From positions 3,429,501-3,493,500 of the forward strand of contig NZ_AQFT02000001.1 of the NCBI RefSeq assembly GCF_000364225.2: 64,000 bases of DNA, read 5' to 3'. The DNA is from Eubacterium plexicaudatum ASF492. Its GTDB lineage: Bacteria > Bacillota > Clostridia > Lachnospirales > Lachnospiraceae. The translations under genes and the position numbers were made by a program. This document shows positions 10,191 to 19,970 of the stretch, one piece after another. The stretch's first letter is position 1. Each line of letters opens with the position of its first letter. The notes under the pieces were generated by a model that saw only the letters and a list, made by a program, of their open reading frames with translations, did no database searches and was not told where the DNA came from.

Positions 10191-13100
10191 CGTAACGCTC
10201 CTAACAATTCAAAATCACTCTCAATTACCGAAAGCTCCTCTCTATAATGATTCTCATCATTGTCACCAGAACCAGACACCCCAAGATTATTCTTTCTGAT
10301 AATAATTTGTTTTTCTGCTTTAGTAATATCACCAGACACCTGATTGATCAAAGCCAGCAATGGTTGGATTGTTCCGATCGGATCCCCAGAAAACGCCATA
10401 AGCACGGTAAGCGGATCATCTTCATCTAATCCCCTGGTGATATCACTAATTGCTTTCGCAAATTGCTTGCGCCCTTTCTTAACACTGTCCGTTGAAGCCG
10501 TCTTAATGTTGATCTGCGTATTATCGATTTCCTTATAAAACTGGTTAACCTTTGTAAGGAATGCGCTGATATCCTCTTCTTCAACATCGTCATCATCAAA
10601 ACAGTCATAGATCGGCTGTATTGCTTTTTTCGCAGTTTCAACTTCTGCACGTGCAACACTATCAATACGGCTTGTGATATCCGTAAGGAACGAATAAGTG
10701 TCTTTTCGAAGTTTTACCTTATCGTCCATCTGAAGTTCCTCTTCCGGAATCTGTAACTTGCTCGTTTTAACTTTTCTGATTGTTTTAGCAAGATTAACCG
10801 CATCCAAAACCACAACAGATCCGGCAGCGCTTCCCTGCAGAATATTAAAATATTGCCGCACCGTTTCCCTGTTGATGGCATCAGCGCCCTTCTGCTGCAC
10901 CAAGGAAAGCAAGGATTTCCATTCATTTGAATGCCAAGTGTTTTTATTCTTTGCCTGATGGTTGCAAAACAGATACTCAGCAGTCAAATTACCAATCGTT
11001 TTTTCTCTGTATTCTCCATTCAGAATCAATTGGTAGATTTCAGCCGCCATCGCAGCCTCTATATATTTTGTTTCGGTCTTATCATCATAAAGAGATACAG
11101 CCTTAACAATCTGTTTTTTAATTCTTGCAGTCCAGGATGTAATCTGATAAACATCAAAATCCGATTTCGGATACTCCCAGCTTTGATTGCCAAATTCTCT
11201 CCATCGTATAAACGCATTGATAACATTCAAAGAATCCCAGGTAGCAGGAAGCGTATAATATCCATTTCCTTTTGTCTGGTTTTCCAAAGCAACAAGTTTA
11301 TATTTTGAAGCTTTACCGCTGATTGCTGCCTTTACTTTCGAAACATTGTCCAGTGATACTCCTTCAGCCTGCCAGTTAATCGCTGACATCAGGAAGTCTC
11401 CCATATCCTCGCGAGCCGTACGTATAGTACCTTCCGCTCCACCAGTTGTTGAAAGGTTAATTGGCATACCATTGGCCCATTGAGTCAGCTTTGCATTTGC
11501 TTCATCAAGTTTTTTCTGCTTTTCCGGAGGTATGGAGACCGTTGCACCAGCTCCTCCTTCATTTGATCTGCCTGTATTTCCGTCATTTCCTGTTTCACCA
11601 GTTTGCCCCTGCTTTGAACCAGCACCTCCAACAAATGAAGTAGCTTCTCCCATTCCTCGGTTTTGCAGATTTACTATAGGCAAATCCAACTCTTCGTAGA
11701 CATAGGCTGGCAATCCTGCAATATATGTTACATCTTCGATTGTGAACTGTTTTGCCTCATTATTCCCCCATATGCTCATGAACCGGAATACGCGATCCGC
11801 TTGCTCCTCATCCTTAACCTGATTATGAACTATAAAGTTAAGTGTTGTATTGATATTCACAAGAGCATATTTCTTGCTCGGGAAATTTTCGGCATTATAA
11901 AGCAAGTCACTTACCACAGGTTCAATAATGTCCCTGATCATATAACGTGGAGTCTGATGCCCTCTGGTCAATTCATTTTTATACAGATACCGAATACTAT
12001 TCTTACTGAAAGGATATAGGCACAGCTTTTTATCATATGGTATATCAATGTATTCCCATTTTTTACCTTCAACAACTTCATGCACCGGATATTCACCTGG
12101 AAGTGATCTTGCATCAACCCAGGCAGAAATCACATCCATTGGCAAAGACATTGCATTTACATATCTGCCTACAAATTCAAATATTCCATTTTCATCGAAT
12201 ACGTCATCCGGAATATATACATACTGGGTCACGCGGTCTCGATGATTCTGTCTGAAACAATCGTTTATATACGCATTCGTTCCACCAACTACCGAAGAAA
12301 GTCTGCAGATATCCCTGTCATTATGTTCTTCCATCAGGGCATTCAAAAGTGCATTGTCAACCCCTGTAAAAGAAGTCACATCCTCAATAAATAAGGTCAG
12401 GTTTTTACCCAGACGATACAGTTCCTTCCTGATATCCATGAAGACCTGTTCAAAATCGCCAGGTTCAATTCCAGCACACCTCTGAATAACAATCTCAACA
12501 AACTGATTCAGATAATCGCTAAATTTCTTTGCATCTTCCATGGCATCGTTTGCCATAAGCGCCTTCGCCATCTTATCTGCTTTTGGATCGGCACCGGCCT
12601 GCCACATGTCATCGTACAGATCAACAGAAACTATAAAATCCTCCGGCTTGAACTGAGCAATTGTATCCAAATCTGCGAAAGAGTTTTCAGCCACCTTAGA
12701 ATAAATTCTCTCAATCGGACCGCCAGACTCCATCATGTGATCATGAATCGTCTCATTATTCAAAAATGCCACAAGACGTTTTCTCTTAATGTTATTCAGT
12801 TGGATTTCAAGCTCATCGTTATCATTATTGATTTCAATAATAAAATTATGATAGATCATATCCTTGAGCTTGTCCTCCGAAACAGCTGCAGAGGCATTTG
12901 CAAGACGCTTGATGATTTCCTTGTTTCCTATATCCTGTACCTCCGACTTCTCCAAGAGCTGACGGATTGTTCCTTTTAAGGTATTATCACTTCGTCGGAT
13001 GAACAGAACCACTTCATCATCCGATCGATCAGCTTTATACCGAGCTTCAAACCAACGAATCAAATGAGATTTACCGCTTCCGCTCTGACCATATACAACA

Positions 13101-13315
13101 ATAAACTGATGTCTGTTTGCAGGGTTCATAATAAACCTTTTATAAATATCCTCTTCAGAAGTATATTTTTGAGAAGCAGGTACAAATTCAAACTTATTAA
13201 GAAGCACCAGCTTCTTTATTTCTACATGCGTTGCCAGAAAGTCTCCCTGAGAAGCTGTAATCGAATCAGGTTTTACAACGGCTGCGAGTCTTTCTTTAGC
13301 TATTGATAAATCCAT
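10187..13315 (-). CDS. Large P-loop ATPase, DpdH-like / Pbe-type effector ATPase
   Basis: 1042 residues, frame intact, start ATG 13315 after AGGAGG. Walker A is VVYGQSGSGKSHLIRW (about residues 74-89). Walker B-like LTLFIEDVTSF near residue 315 and the following sensor region VVGGTNAYI suggest an AAA/STAND-like NTPase. A Gly/Ser/Thr-rich linker lies near residues 565-600, followed by a large helical C-terminal half with acidic patches. The size, position between a small WH-like protein and a modification operon, and association with RecQ- and SNF2-type helicases match DpdH of the dpd cluster or one of the four Pbe proteins. The exact name needs a profile search. Confidence 0.65.
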   Translation of the reverse strand: MDLSIAKERLAAVVKPDSITASQGDFLATHVEIKKLVLLNKFEFVPASQKYTSEEDIYKRFIMNPANRHQFIVVYGQSGSGKSHLIRWFEARYKADRSDDEVVLFIRRSDNTLKGTIRQLLEKSEVQDIGNKEIIKRLANASAAVSEDKLKDMIYHNFIIEINNDNDELEIQLNNIKRKRLVAFLNNETIHDHMMESGGPIERIYSKVAENSFADLDTIAQFKPEDFIVSVDLYDDMWQAGADPKADKMAKALMANDAMEDAKKFSDYLNQFVEIVIQRCAGIEPGDFEQVFMDIRKELYRLGKNLTLFIEDVTSFTGVDNALLNALMEEHNDRDICRLSSVVGGTNAYINDCFRQNHRDRVTQYVYIPDDVFDENGIFEFVGRYVNAMSLPMDVISAWVDARSLPGEYPVHEVVEGKKWEYIDIPYDKKLCLYPFSKNSIRYLYKNELTRGHQTPRYMIRDIIEPVVSDLLYNAENFPSKKYALVNINTTLNFIVHNQVKDEEQADRVFRFMSIWGNNEAKQFTIEDVTYIAGLPAYVYEELDLPIVNLQNRGMGEATSFVGGAGSKQGQTGETGNDGNTGRSNEGGAGATVSIPPEKQKKLDEANAKLTQWANGMPINLSTTGGAEGTIRTAREDMGDFLMSAINWQAEGVSLDNVSKVKAAISGKASKYKLVALENQTKGNGYYTLPATWDSLNVINAFIRWREFGNQSWEYPKSDFDVYQITSWTARIKKQIVKAVSLYDDKTETKYIEAAMAAEIYQLILNGEYREKTIGNLTAEYLFCNHQAKNKNTWHSNEWKSLLSLVQQKGADAINRETVRQYFNILQGSAAGSVVVLDAVNLAKTIRKVKTSKLQIPEEELQMDDKVKLRKDTYSFLTDITSRIDSVARAEVETAKKAIQPIYDCFDDDDVEEEDISAFLTKVNQFYKEIDNTQINIKTASTDSVKKGRKQFAKAISDITRGLDEDDPLTVLMAFSGDPIGTIQPLLALINQVSGDITKAEKQIIIRKNNLGVSGSGDNDENHYREELSVIESDFELLGALR

Positions 13316-13324
13316 ATTTGCCTC

Positions 13325-14104
13325 CTACTTCAGTACAGTTATATTTGTAACCATTTCATTCGCACTTAATTCATTAATGTGATACAGGTTCCAGGTATCC
13401 TCCTGATCCATGATATATTCCATTTTAATATACCCAGCATCCTGCAGCGTTCTCAGACCATTTGATACACCAAAATTAAAGGTTTTACTTCCGCTTGATG
13501 GATCAATAATGATGTCTGCATAGGGCCGAAGTTTCTCCAGAAATTCCGCGATCGAATACCACTTGTTTTTATCAAAGGCAGCTCGATTAATAATATCCTG
13601 TAAAAAAGTGTCTGCGTTTGGAATAACAAACATATCCTGAAGATATCCAAATCCAAGATAAGCTGCCCAGAATCTCCATGCACGCATCGCTATGCTGTCC
13701 ACCGAAATCCCGGTTTTCAACTCCATAATTGATGCCATATTTGCTACATTCTGTTCTCCATGCAAAATACCTTCACCCATGTCATAATAAGCTTTTGTGA
13801 CCTTATAAAACTGTCCTTCTCTGAACTGATCTAACTGTCCATTTATATAGAAACGCATGGTGTCCATACTCTTTAGCACAGAAGGATCAACTCCCAGTGA
13901 CAGAACATTATCCGTAATTGTAATCAGCTGCAGCTCCTCTGCCGCATTCCGGTAATCGTAATAATAGCTTGATTTTTGGTTCAGATACGAAGGCTCCATC
14001 TTTTCTTTTACCTCTGCGGTAGACGCTGCCTTCTTCTCAACGATTTTACACAAGGTATAAACACGCTCCGGAATAGCCGGCGTTACCATCTTATTTTGAA
14101 ACAT
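13325..14104 (-). CDS. DpdG-like small protein of the effector block
   Basis: 259 residues, intact, start ATG 14104 after GAGGTG. No catalytic motif is visible. The N-terminus (VYTLCKIVEKKAASTAEVKE) and C-terminus (NGLRTLQDAGYIKMEYIMD) both look like winged-helix segments, so DNA binding is plausible. Size and place, between the RecQ-like helicase and the large ATPase, correspond to DpdG in dpd clusters. It is 9 bases upstream of the ATPase gene and 13 downstream of the helicase gene, so it is in the same operon. The assignment is by context and architecture. Confidence 0.55.
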   Translation of the reverse strand: MFQNKMVTPAIPERVYTLCKIVEKKAASTAEVKEKMEPSYLNQKSSYYYDYRNAAEELQLITITDNVLSLGVDPSVLKSMDTMRFYINGQLDQFREGQFYKVTKAYYDMGEGILHGEQNVANMASIMELKTGISVDSIAMRAWRFWAAYLGFGYLQDMFVIPNADTFLQDIINRAAFDKNKWYSIAEFLEKLRPYADIIIDPSSGSKTFNFGVSNGLRTLQDAGYIKMEYIMDQEDTWNLYHINELSANEMVTNITVLK

Positions 14105-14117
14105 CTCATCACCTCTT

Positions 14118-16586
14118 CTACGAGCACAGGACGTCTGCTGTTACAACTCGTCCTTCAATCAGATCTGCTATATTCTTTCCAACTGCAGGGAAATATGTAT
14201 TATCAGCAAGTATATGCACAACATGAATTCCGGCTTTATGGCAAAGATACTGCATCGCCATTTTGAACACTTCAAATATCTCTCCCTCACGGTCCGGGTA
14301 TAGAATTGCAACCATTCCAGAAATATAATAATAGTTTCCTTTCTTAAGCAATTCTTTCATCCCTGCCGGACCAACAATATAGGTGAATTTTCCGGCAGAT
14401 ACTCCTTCAAAATAACCCAAATTCTGAATCTGTTGATTAGTAGCCACCAAGCATGCAAGTCTTTTTCGTTCAAGATACTCGATTACCTTTATTCTTTCCT
14501 CTGACTTTGCGATTACAATCAGTTCATCCTGTGATTCAAACAGCAATTTCTGATCCGGCTTTACACTTATCACTGGGGCTTTCATGTTTTTCCTCAGTGG
14601 AAATGCCTGTGCATCGCCATTATTTCTGTCTTTATGTGCGTTACAACCGGCACAGTATTCATATACTTTATCATACGTAACAAAAAACATTTCTGACCAA
14701 CACTCATGTTCACTGCCATTTATGGTCTTTTCCATAGTCAGATACGCATCATTATAGTAATTCCACTCATCAGTGCGAATCTGTTCCAATAAACCGGTCT
14801 GCGCATCACTCTTGTTCCTCAGAAGATCAGCTTTAATCTCAACAGAAAAAATGTATACGCCATTATCATTGGTAATATCAATTATTTTAATCAATCCATA
14901 GCGCCGGAAAAGAAGCAGCACATAGATGTTCCAGTTCATATCCGCATCGGATACCGGTCGATCATCCCACTCATCTTTATCATGATAATTCGGTCTGATT
15001 GCAGTATTGATATGGATAATGGCCCCATCTCTAATTGAACTCTTATTATTATACATGCTGTCCCAGCGACCGATAATCTTCTCCGTCGTCATTACACGCT
15101 TGCTGATTCTTTGAAATGCAAATTTCAAATCGTCAGCATAGATACACATGACGCTCAGACACGGCAGCTGATCCCGGCCACCACGACCTAATTCCTGATA
15201 ATAGGCGTTCGGATTCTGCGGAATATACAGATGCAGCACCGTTCTGACATCCGGTTTGTCAACGCCGACACCGAAAGCAGATGTTGCAACCATAATTTCA
15301 AATTTATTGGCTTTCCAGTTTTTGAGTAATTGCTCGCGAAGATCATTGTTTGTCAGTCCGGTATAGGTACAGACATTTCTGATTCCGTGGTCAGCAAGCA
15401 ATATTTTTATTTTCTCTGCATCATCCGGCCTGGCCACATAAATGATCATGGGGTGCGGTAATTTGCGAACTAACTCAATCGTCTTTTTGTCCTTATTCCT
15501 GAATCCTTTTTCCTTCAAAAGAATATATCTTGGCTCATGCCTTAAGGCGTCACATCTGCCTTCAATCCACCGGTTTCCATCGGAAAACAGCTTTTTTAGA
15601 ACATCTACAGATTTATTTTCAAATGTTGCTGATAAAAGTATTGTTCTGATACTTGGATTCGTCAGCAGCAATTTCTTTCGCCATGCTTCCAGGCACTGAT
15701 AATCTACACGGAAAGATGCTCCCCAATCAACAACTATATGTGCTTCATCTATTACAATATTTTTCACGTAATGCTGCTTGTTTGCAGTCTTGATTACATG
15801 ATCAAATGCCTGATTATTCATCAGAGCTTCTGGTGAAATAAACAACAGGCGAGCCGTTCTGTTCTGGATTGCAGTAAGAATAGGCGCGATAGGAACACCA
15901 CTCCGATAAGAAAAAATTTCCTGGTCAACGGTACTTCTCTTTATAATCTGCTTGGCTGCAATCAGCTGATCATCTGCCAAAGATACTGTCGGTACAACTA
16001 CAATTGTAACACCATCTGATTGATATGCCATCATTTGTGTAATCAAGCTTTTCCCACCTCCGGTAGGCAGCGATACCAAAGTTGTATATCCTTCTGGTGT
16101 ATTCAGTGCTCCATATACAGCCAGCTTTTGTGACATCGTTTTGAAATTCCTGAATCCCGTAATGGAATAAATCAAGGAATCCGTTGTTAGATTATACTTC
16201 TTCCTGGAATCTTCAGGCGAGATATTTCGCATAAATGCCTGTTCCGCAAGTTCAGTGGAAACACCCTCCGGAAACTGAAAAGTTGCGAAGTATCTCCCTG
16301 TAGTATTGTTCTTCTTGATTGCGTATGGATTATCCTCCGCGATTTCAACATTTTTAATTGTCATCGAAGTTTCAAACACAAGAAGGAAATCACGCAATGC
16401 CATCAGAAAATCATCCTGATAATCAGAGTTTTCCTTTTGTAATTCATAGGCAATTACCAGACGCTTTGCCGTTCTACAATAAAAGGCCTGCAAATTGTCC
16501 ATTTCCGCCGTGACTTCAAGCAACGGATTAACAATGTCTCCAGCAAGATACTGCTGCATTTGCTCAATCATATTTTCTTTATTCAT
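14118..16586 (-). CDS. RecQ-like superfamily II helicase, DpdF-like
   Basis: About 822 residues, intact. Visible helicase motifs: I, SLPTGGGKSLI (near 175-185); II, IDEAHIVVDWGASFR with DEAH (near 280); III, LLSATFEN; IV-V, YTGLTNNDLREQLL and ATSAFGVGVDKPDVR; VI, QELGRGGRDQLP. This order is RecQ-type. An N-terminal domain of about 150 residues and a C-terminal part with a CAGCNAHKDRN segment, possibly metal-binding, are additional. The size and neighbours match DpdF. ATG 16586 overlaps the stop of the SNF2 gene (16583). An upstream start at 16604 is possible but less conserved-looking. Confidence 0.75.
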   Translation of the reverse strand: MNKENMIEQMQQYLAGDIVNPLLEVTAEMDNLQAFYCRTAKRLVIAYELQKENSDYQDDFLMALRDFLLVFETSMTIKNVEIAEDNPYAIKKNNTTGRYFATFQFPEGVSTELAEQAFMRNISPEDSRKKYNLTTDSLIYSITGFRNFKTMSQKLAVYGALNTPEGYTTLVSLPTGGGKSLITQMMAYQSDGVTIVVVPTVSLADDQLIAAKQIIKRSTVDQEIFSYRSGVPIAPILTAIQNRTARLLFISPEALMNNQAFDHVIKTANKQHYVKNIVIDEAHIVVDWGASFRVDYQCLEAWRKKLLLTNPSIRTILLSATFENKSVDVLKKLFSDGNRWIEGRCDALRHEPRYILLKEKGFRNKDKKTIELVRKLPHPMIIYVARPDDAEKIKILLADHGIRNVCTYTGLTNNDLREQLLKNWKANKFEIMVATSAFGVGVDKPDVRTVLHLYIPQNPNAYYQELGRGGRDQLPCLSVMCIYADDLKFAFQRISKRVMTTEKIIGRWDSMYNNKSSIRDGAIIHINTAIRPNYHDKDEWDDRPVSDADMNWNIYVLLLFRRYGLIKIIDITNDNGVYIFSVEIKADLLRNKSDAQTGLLEQIRTDEWNYYNDAYLTMEKTINGSEHECWSEMFFVTYDKVYEYCAGCNAHKDRNNGDAQAFPLRKNMKAPVISVKPDQKLLFESQDELIVIAKSEERIKVIEYLERKRLACLVATNQQIQNLGYFEGVSAGKFTYIVGPAGMKELLKKGNYYYISGMVAILYPDREGEIFEVFKMAMQYLCHKAGIHVVHILADNTYFPAVGKNIADLIEGRVVTADVLCS

Positions 16587-19500
16587 CGTCTCTTTACCAT
16601 CCACACAAATGCTGCTGATTCTAAAACAAGCTTTGGCCTTTTGATTGCATTTAAAATAATTTCCTGCGTATGTTTTAACTCTTCAATTCCCTCGTCGGAC
16701 ATGCCGAAATATTCCGCGTTTGCCACTCTGGCAGAAAGTGTTCTTTCCATTTCTTCCCTGGCACCACGAATATTCGATCTCCGTTTAAAAATATTCATTG
16801 CTTTAACGGACGCCTCTTTCTTTGCGCTGTCAACCAACTCGCCCCAGTTTTCCTCTGAATATTCCTGTCGGAACCAGTTTATATTTGTCGGTCCGGTCAC
16901 AATTTCTTTCATAAAGCCTGGAGAATTGCTTCTTTTTCCCATATGTACGACATTCTCTGGCTTGAATCCCAATTCAATCAGCCGTGTATATTCATTGACA
17001 ACCTGGTTATCATCAACTTCATCATCATTTCGAATAGCAATCGGCACCACCACCTGCTCGGACATCAAATAATTTCTATAAGGGCTCATCGCATATACAG
17101 ACACCCCATGATTCATAAGGAAATATACATTAGGCGACAGAGACCAGGTAAATACTATTCCAGTCCAATCAATATCTGCTGGAAATGCGAATGCACTTGC
17201 CTGGCCCTTGCAGGAATGCATGGCATTATCAACGATACAGTCAAACACTTCATCCCCCGGAGCAAAGAAATGTAAATAATCGTTCTCTATTGCCTGCTTT
17301 CTGATAAATGTTCCCCTGATTGATCCTTCTACATTCTTGATTGCCTTCCACTTGTTATATTCTCCCTGGACATGATTCGTAAACGAATTCCGGGCAGAAT
17401 GGATATAGTCATTCCATCGCGGTGGAATCAGCAAAGCATTGGTTGCAGATTTCGGAACAAACGAATGTGCCGAATAGGTAATTACACCCATTTTATTGAC
17501 AGTTCCATGGAACCCAGCCAGACTCGCCCAGTTGGTCATCGTACTTGCAAATAAATCGTTTTCATTCTGAGCATAGTAATTGATCAGGCGTTTCAGTTCA
17601 TTGTACATTGGGCGATAAATAAAGCCTGCAGCATCAAAATTCTGTTCTTTTCTGACTGTTGCACGCATGTCATCTGCCAGTTTTATGATATTCGGTATTT
17701 TATCGAATAAACCGAATTTAAAATCCTGCTGAATGGCCGTGACAATCTCCCGGTTGATATCCTTCATGATAATTTCCATACCACTCAGAGACTGGGTAAA
17801 TATCTTAAGTCCTTCATTCCAGAATTTAAATAATGCTTCCTCAAAGGTATCCTGAACATAAACGACTACCGAATGCACGATTGGTCTTACCGGATCTCTT
17901 TCCAATCGATCCAGTCGTCCAATCCTCTGCTCAATCATATTGGCATCCCATGGCAGATCAATATGAAGGATATAGTCCGCGCACTGAAAATTTCTTCCTT
18001 CTCCACCAGTATAATCGCATAGCATCAACCTGCAAGCAGAATCATTTTGAAAACGATACGCATTTAACTCGATTTCATCTTTATTCATTCCGCCGCCGAA
18101 GAAGCTCACCTCTTCTGACGGAAATAATTTGCCAAGAGCCAACCGATAAGCATCAAATGTCTCTTTATAATTTGTAAACAAGACAATCTTCTGATCATAT
18201 AAATCATCATAGATTGTGTTAAGGACCGTTACCAATCTTGTCGAGTAATAATCAGCATATTTGACCGGATCATCAATCACGCCAACCACATGTTCAATGA
18301 TATCCGTTTCAAAGCTCATCCACCGCTCCGCATTGGTAAACAGTTCCCGATCCAAACGCACTCCCCTTTTTCCAATTGAATGAAGTTCGTCTTCAAATGC
18401 CCACGGAGAACTAAAGAATGCATTTAATAGGGGCCGAATTTCTCTCTCAACGGACTGACTGTCTTCTTTTGTTTTCTCCAGAATCCAGTTACTCAGTAAC
18501 TCATATGTTAATGCCTCATACACATTTTTATCATTATCCAATTCATAGGTTCGCGTCTCTAATTCACGAGTCGGTAAAAGTCGTTCATCATCCTCTGCAA
18601 CCTCTAAGAGTTTTCTCCGGTTCCGTATAATATTACTTTCGATCTGATAGTTACTGCATATGTAGGAGATAATCACTTTAGTAGCATACACACCCAGATC
18701 ATCTGCTTCAAACTCGATTTCTTCAAACAAAGCACTCAGACGTTCATCATCCAGATCATCACATATTTCTTCGAGAGCATCATGGATTTCTTCATAAAGA
18801 TCTTGGCAATCTTCCGACTCGTGAGGATCCTCTTCTTTGGCACGTACATTCTCAATTTCTTCTTCATAATCGCTTAAATCATCAATAGTCAGCGCCGTCT
18901 TTTGGATAATGTGGCTTTGTTTTTCGATTAATTCACCAAACTGTTCCACAGAAAACGTATCATATTTATTAGGCAAAAGAAGTCTGAGCAAACTAAGGTA
19001 CTCTCCTCTTCTCTGTTGTACCGGAGTAGCGCTTAATAATAATAATATGTTTCTTGTCCGTTTGCTTATATTATGCAATGCGGCATACTGATTTTCGCTC
19101 GCAAGATATCTGTGCACCTCATCAATGATGACAAAATCCCAATTTGAGAGCTGATCCGCGCGATTTATCTCATTGATTGATTTGACAATAACGCTGTTAT
19201 GATTTCTGTCCTCCCCTTGCTCAATATTGAACTTCAAAAACATCTCTGTTTTCCATTGCTCTTTCAAAGTTTCCGGAACAATGATCAATGCCGTCTGTTT
19301 GCTTCGATCCTGCATATAAATTTTATATACACATATTGCTTCTATTGTCTTACCCATGCCTACTTCGTCTGCCAGCATATAACGGCATGGCTCCTCCCGA
19401 AGGCATCTCATGATCGAATTAACCTGATGCGGGAGCAAGTAAATCTTCGATCCTGCCAGTTCCTTAAACCCATAAATTGAATTATCCAGCACATTCATAC

Positions 19501-19957
19501 TCTTAGAAACAACGGAATGGCCCAGGAACCAGCATGGATTCTGGAATTCATATTTCTTTAACTGCTCTGCCGGATCGATTCTTCCATTATTAAAGGCTGC
19601 TACAATGCTTTTTTCACACTGGCGAAAAACTTCTTTATTGTCAACATCCTGCAGATAATAATAATAAAAATTGTCCTTCGCTCTTACGCATGATAAAACC
19701 GTGCATTGACGGTTTTTAACAAAGACGACTGATCCCAGGAAAAAAGTGCAACGCTGAACCATGCTTTCCGAAAGTTCTATCTCACCTTTAGGAATATCTT
19801 CGAAAAACAGTAAATAGGAAAATGGATCATATATTCTCACCTGGACGGTCTTTTTAAAACTATCGACTTTTGTAACCTGTCCACAAACAAATACTCGTGG
19901 ATCAGACATACTCTCTTTATCTGTCGGACAGCGTACATACATTTTTTCTATTAGCAT
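16583..19957 (-). CDS. SNF2-type DNA translocase, DpdE-like
   Basis: About 1124 residues, intact. Motifs: I, LADEVGMGKTIEA (near 195-207); II, VIIDEVHRYL; III, LLLLSATPVQQRRGEYL; V, LMLCDYTGGEGRNFQCADY; VI, QRIGRLDRLERDP. These define an SNF2/HepA-like helicase core. An insertion rich in Asp/Glu (EICDDLDDERLSALFEEIEF) lies between the two RecA lobes. The long C-terminal region has no recognised domain. DpdE of the dpd system is the best-matching relative by size and neighbours. ATG 19957 has GGAGAG upstream and starts 14 bases after the AddB-like stop. Confidence 0.75.
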   Translation of the reverse strand: MLIEKMYVRCPTDKESMSDPRVFVCGQVTKVDSFKKTVQVRIYDPFSYLLFFEDIPKGEIELSESMVQRCTFFLGSVVFVKNRQCTVLSCVRAKDNFYYYYLQDVDNKEVFRQCEKSIVAAFNNGRIDPAEQLKKYEFQNPCWFLGHSVVSKSMNVLDNSIYGFKELAGSKIYLLPHQVNSIMRCLREEPCRYMLADEVGMGKTIEAICVYKIYMQDRSKQTALIIVPETLKEQWKTEMFLKFNIEQGEDRNHNSVIVKSINEINRADQLSNWDFVIIDEVHRYLASENQYAALHNISKRTRNILLLLSATPVQQRRGEYLSLLRLLLPNKYDTFSVEQFGELIEKQSHIIQKTALTIDDLSDYEEEIENVRAKEEDPHESEDCQDLYEEIHDALEEICDDLDDERLSALFEEIEFEADDLGVYATKVIISYICSNYQIESNIIRNRRKLLEVAEDDERLLPTRELETRTYELDNDKNVYEALTYELLSNWILEKTKEDSQSVEREIRPLLNAFFSSPWAFEDELHSIGKRGVRLDRELFTNAERWMSFETDIIEHVVGVIDDPVKYADYYSTRLVTVLNTIYDDLYDQKIVLFTNYKETFDAYRLALGKLFPSEEVSFFGGGMNKDEIELNAYRFQNDSACRLMLCDYTGGEGRNFQCADYILHIDLPWDANMIEQRIGRLDRLERDPVRPIVHSVVVYVQDTFEEALFKFWNEGLKIFTQSLSGMEIIMKDINREIVTAIQQDFKFGLFDKIPNIIKLADDMRATVRKEQNFDAAGFIYRPMYNELKRLINYYAQNENDLFASTMTNWASLAGFHGTVNKMGVITYSAHSFVPKSATNALLIPPRWNDYIHSARNSFTNHVQGEYNKWKAIKNVEGSIRGTFIRKQAIENDYLHFFAPGDEVFDCIVDNAMHSCKGQASAFAFPADIDWTGIVFTWSLSPNVYFLMNHGVSVYAMSPYRNYLMSEQVVVPIAIRNDDEVDDNQVVNEYTRLIELGFKPENVVHMGKRSNSPGFMKEIVTGPTNINWFRQEYSEENWGELVDSAKKEASVKAMNIFKRRSNIRGAREEMERTLSARVANAEYFGMSDEGIEELKHTQEIILNAIKRPKLVLESAAFVWMVKRR

Positions 19958-19970
19958 AACATCTCTCCAA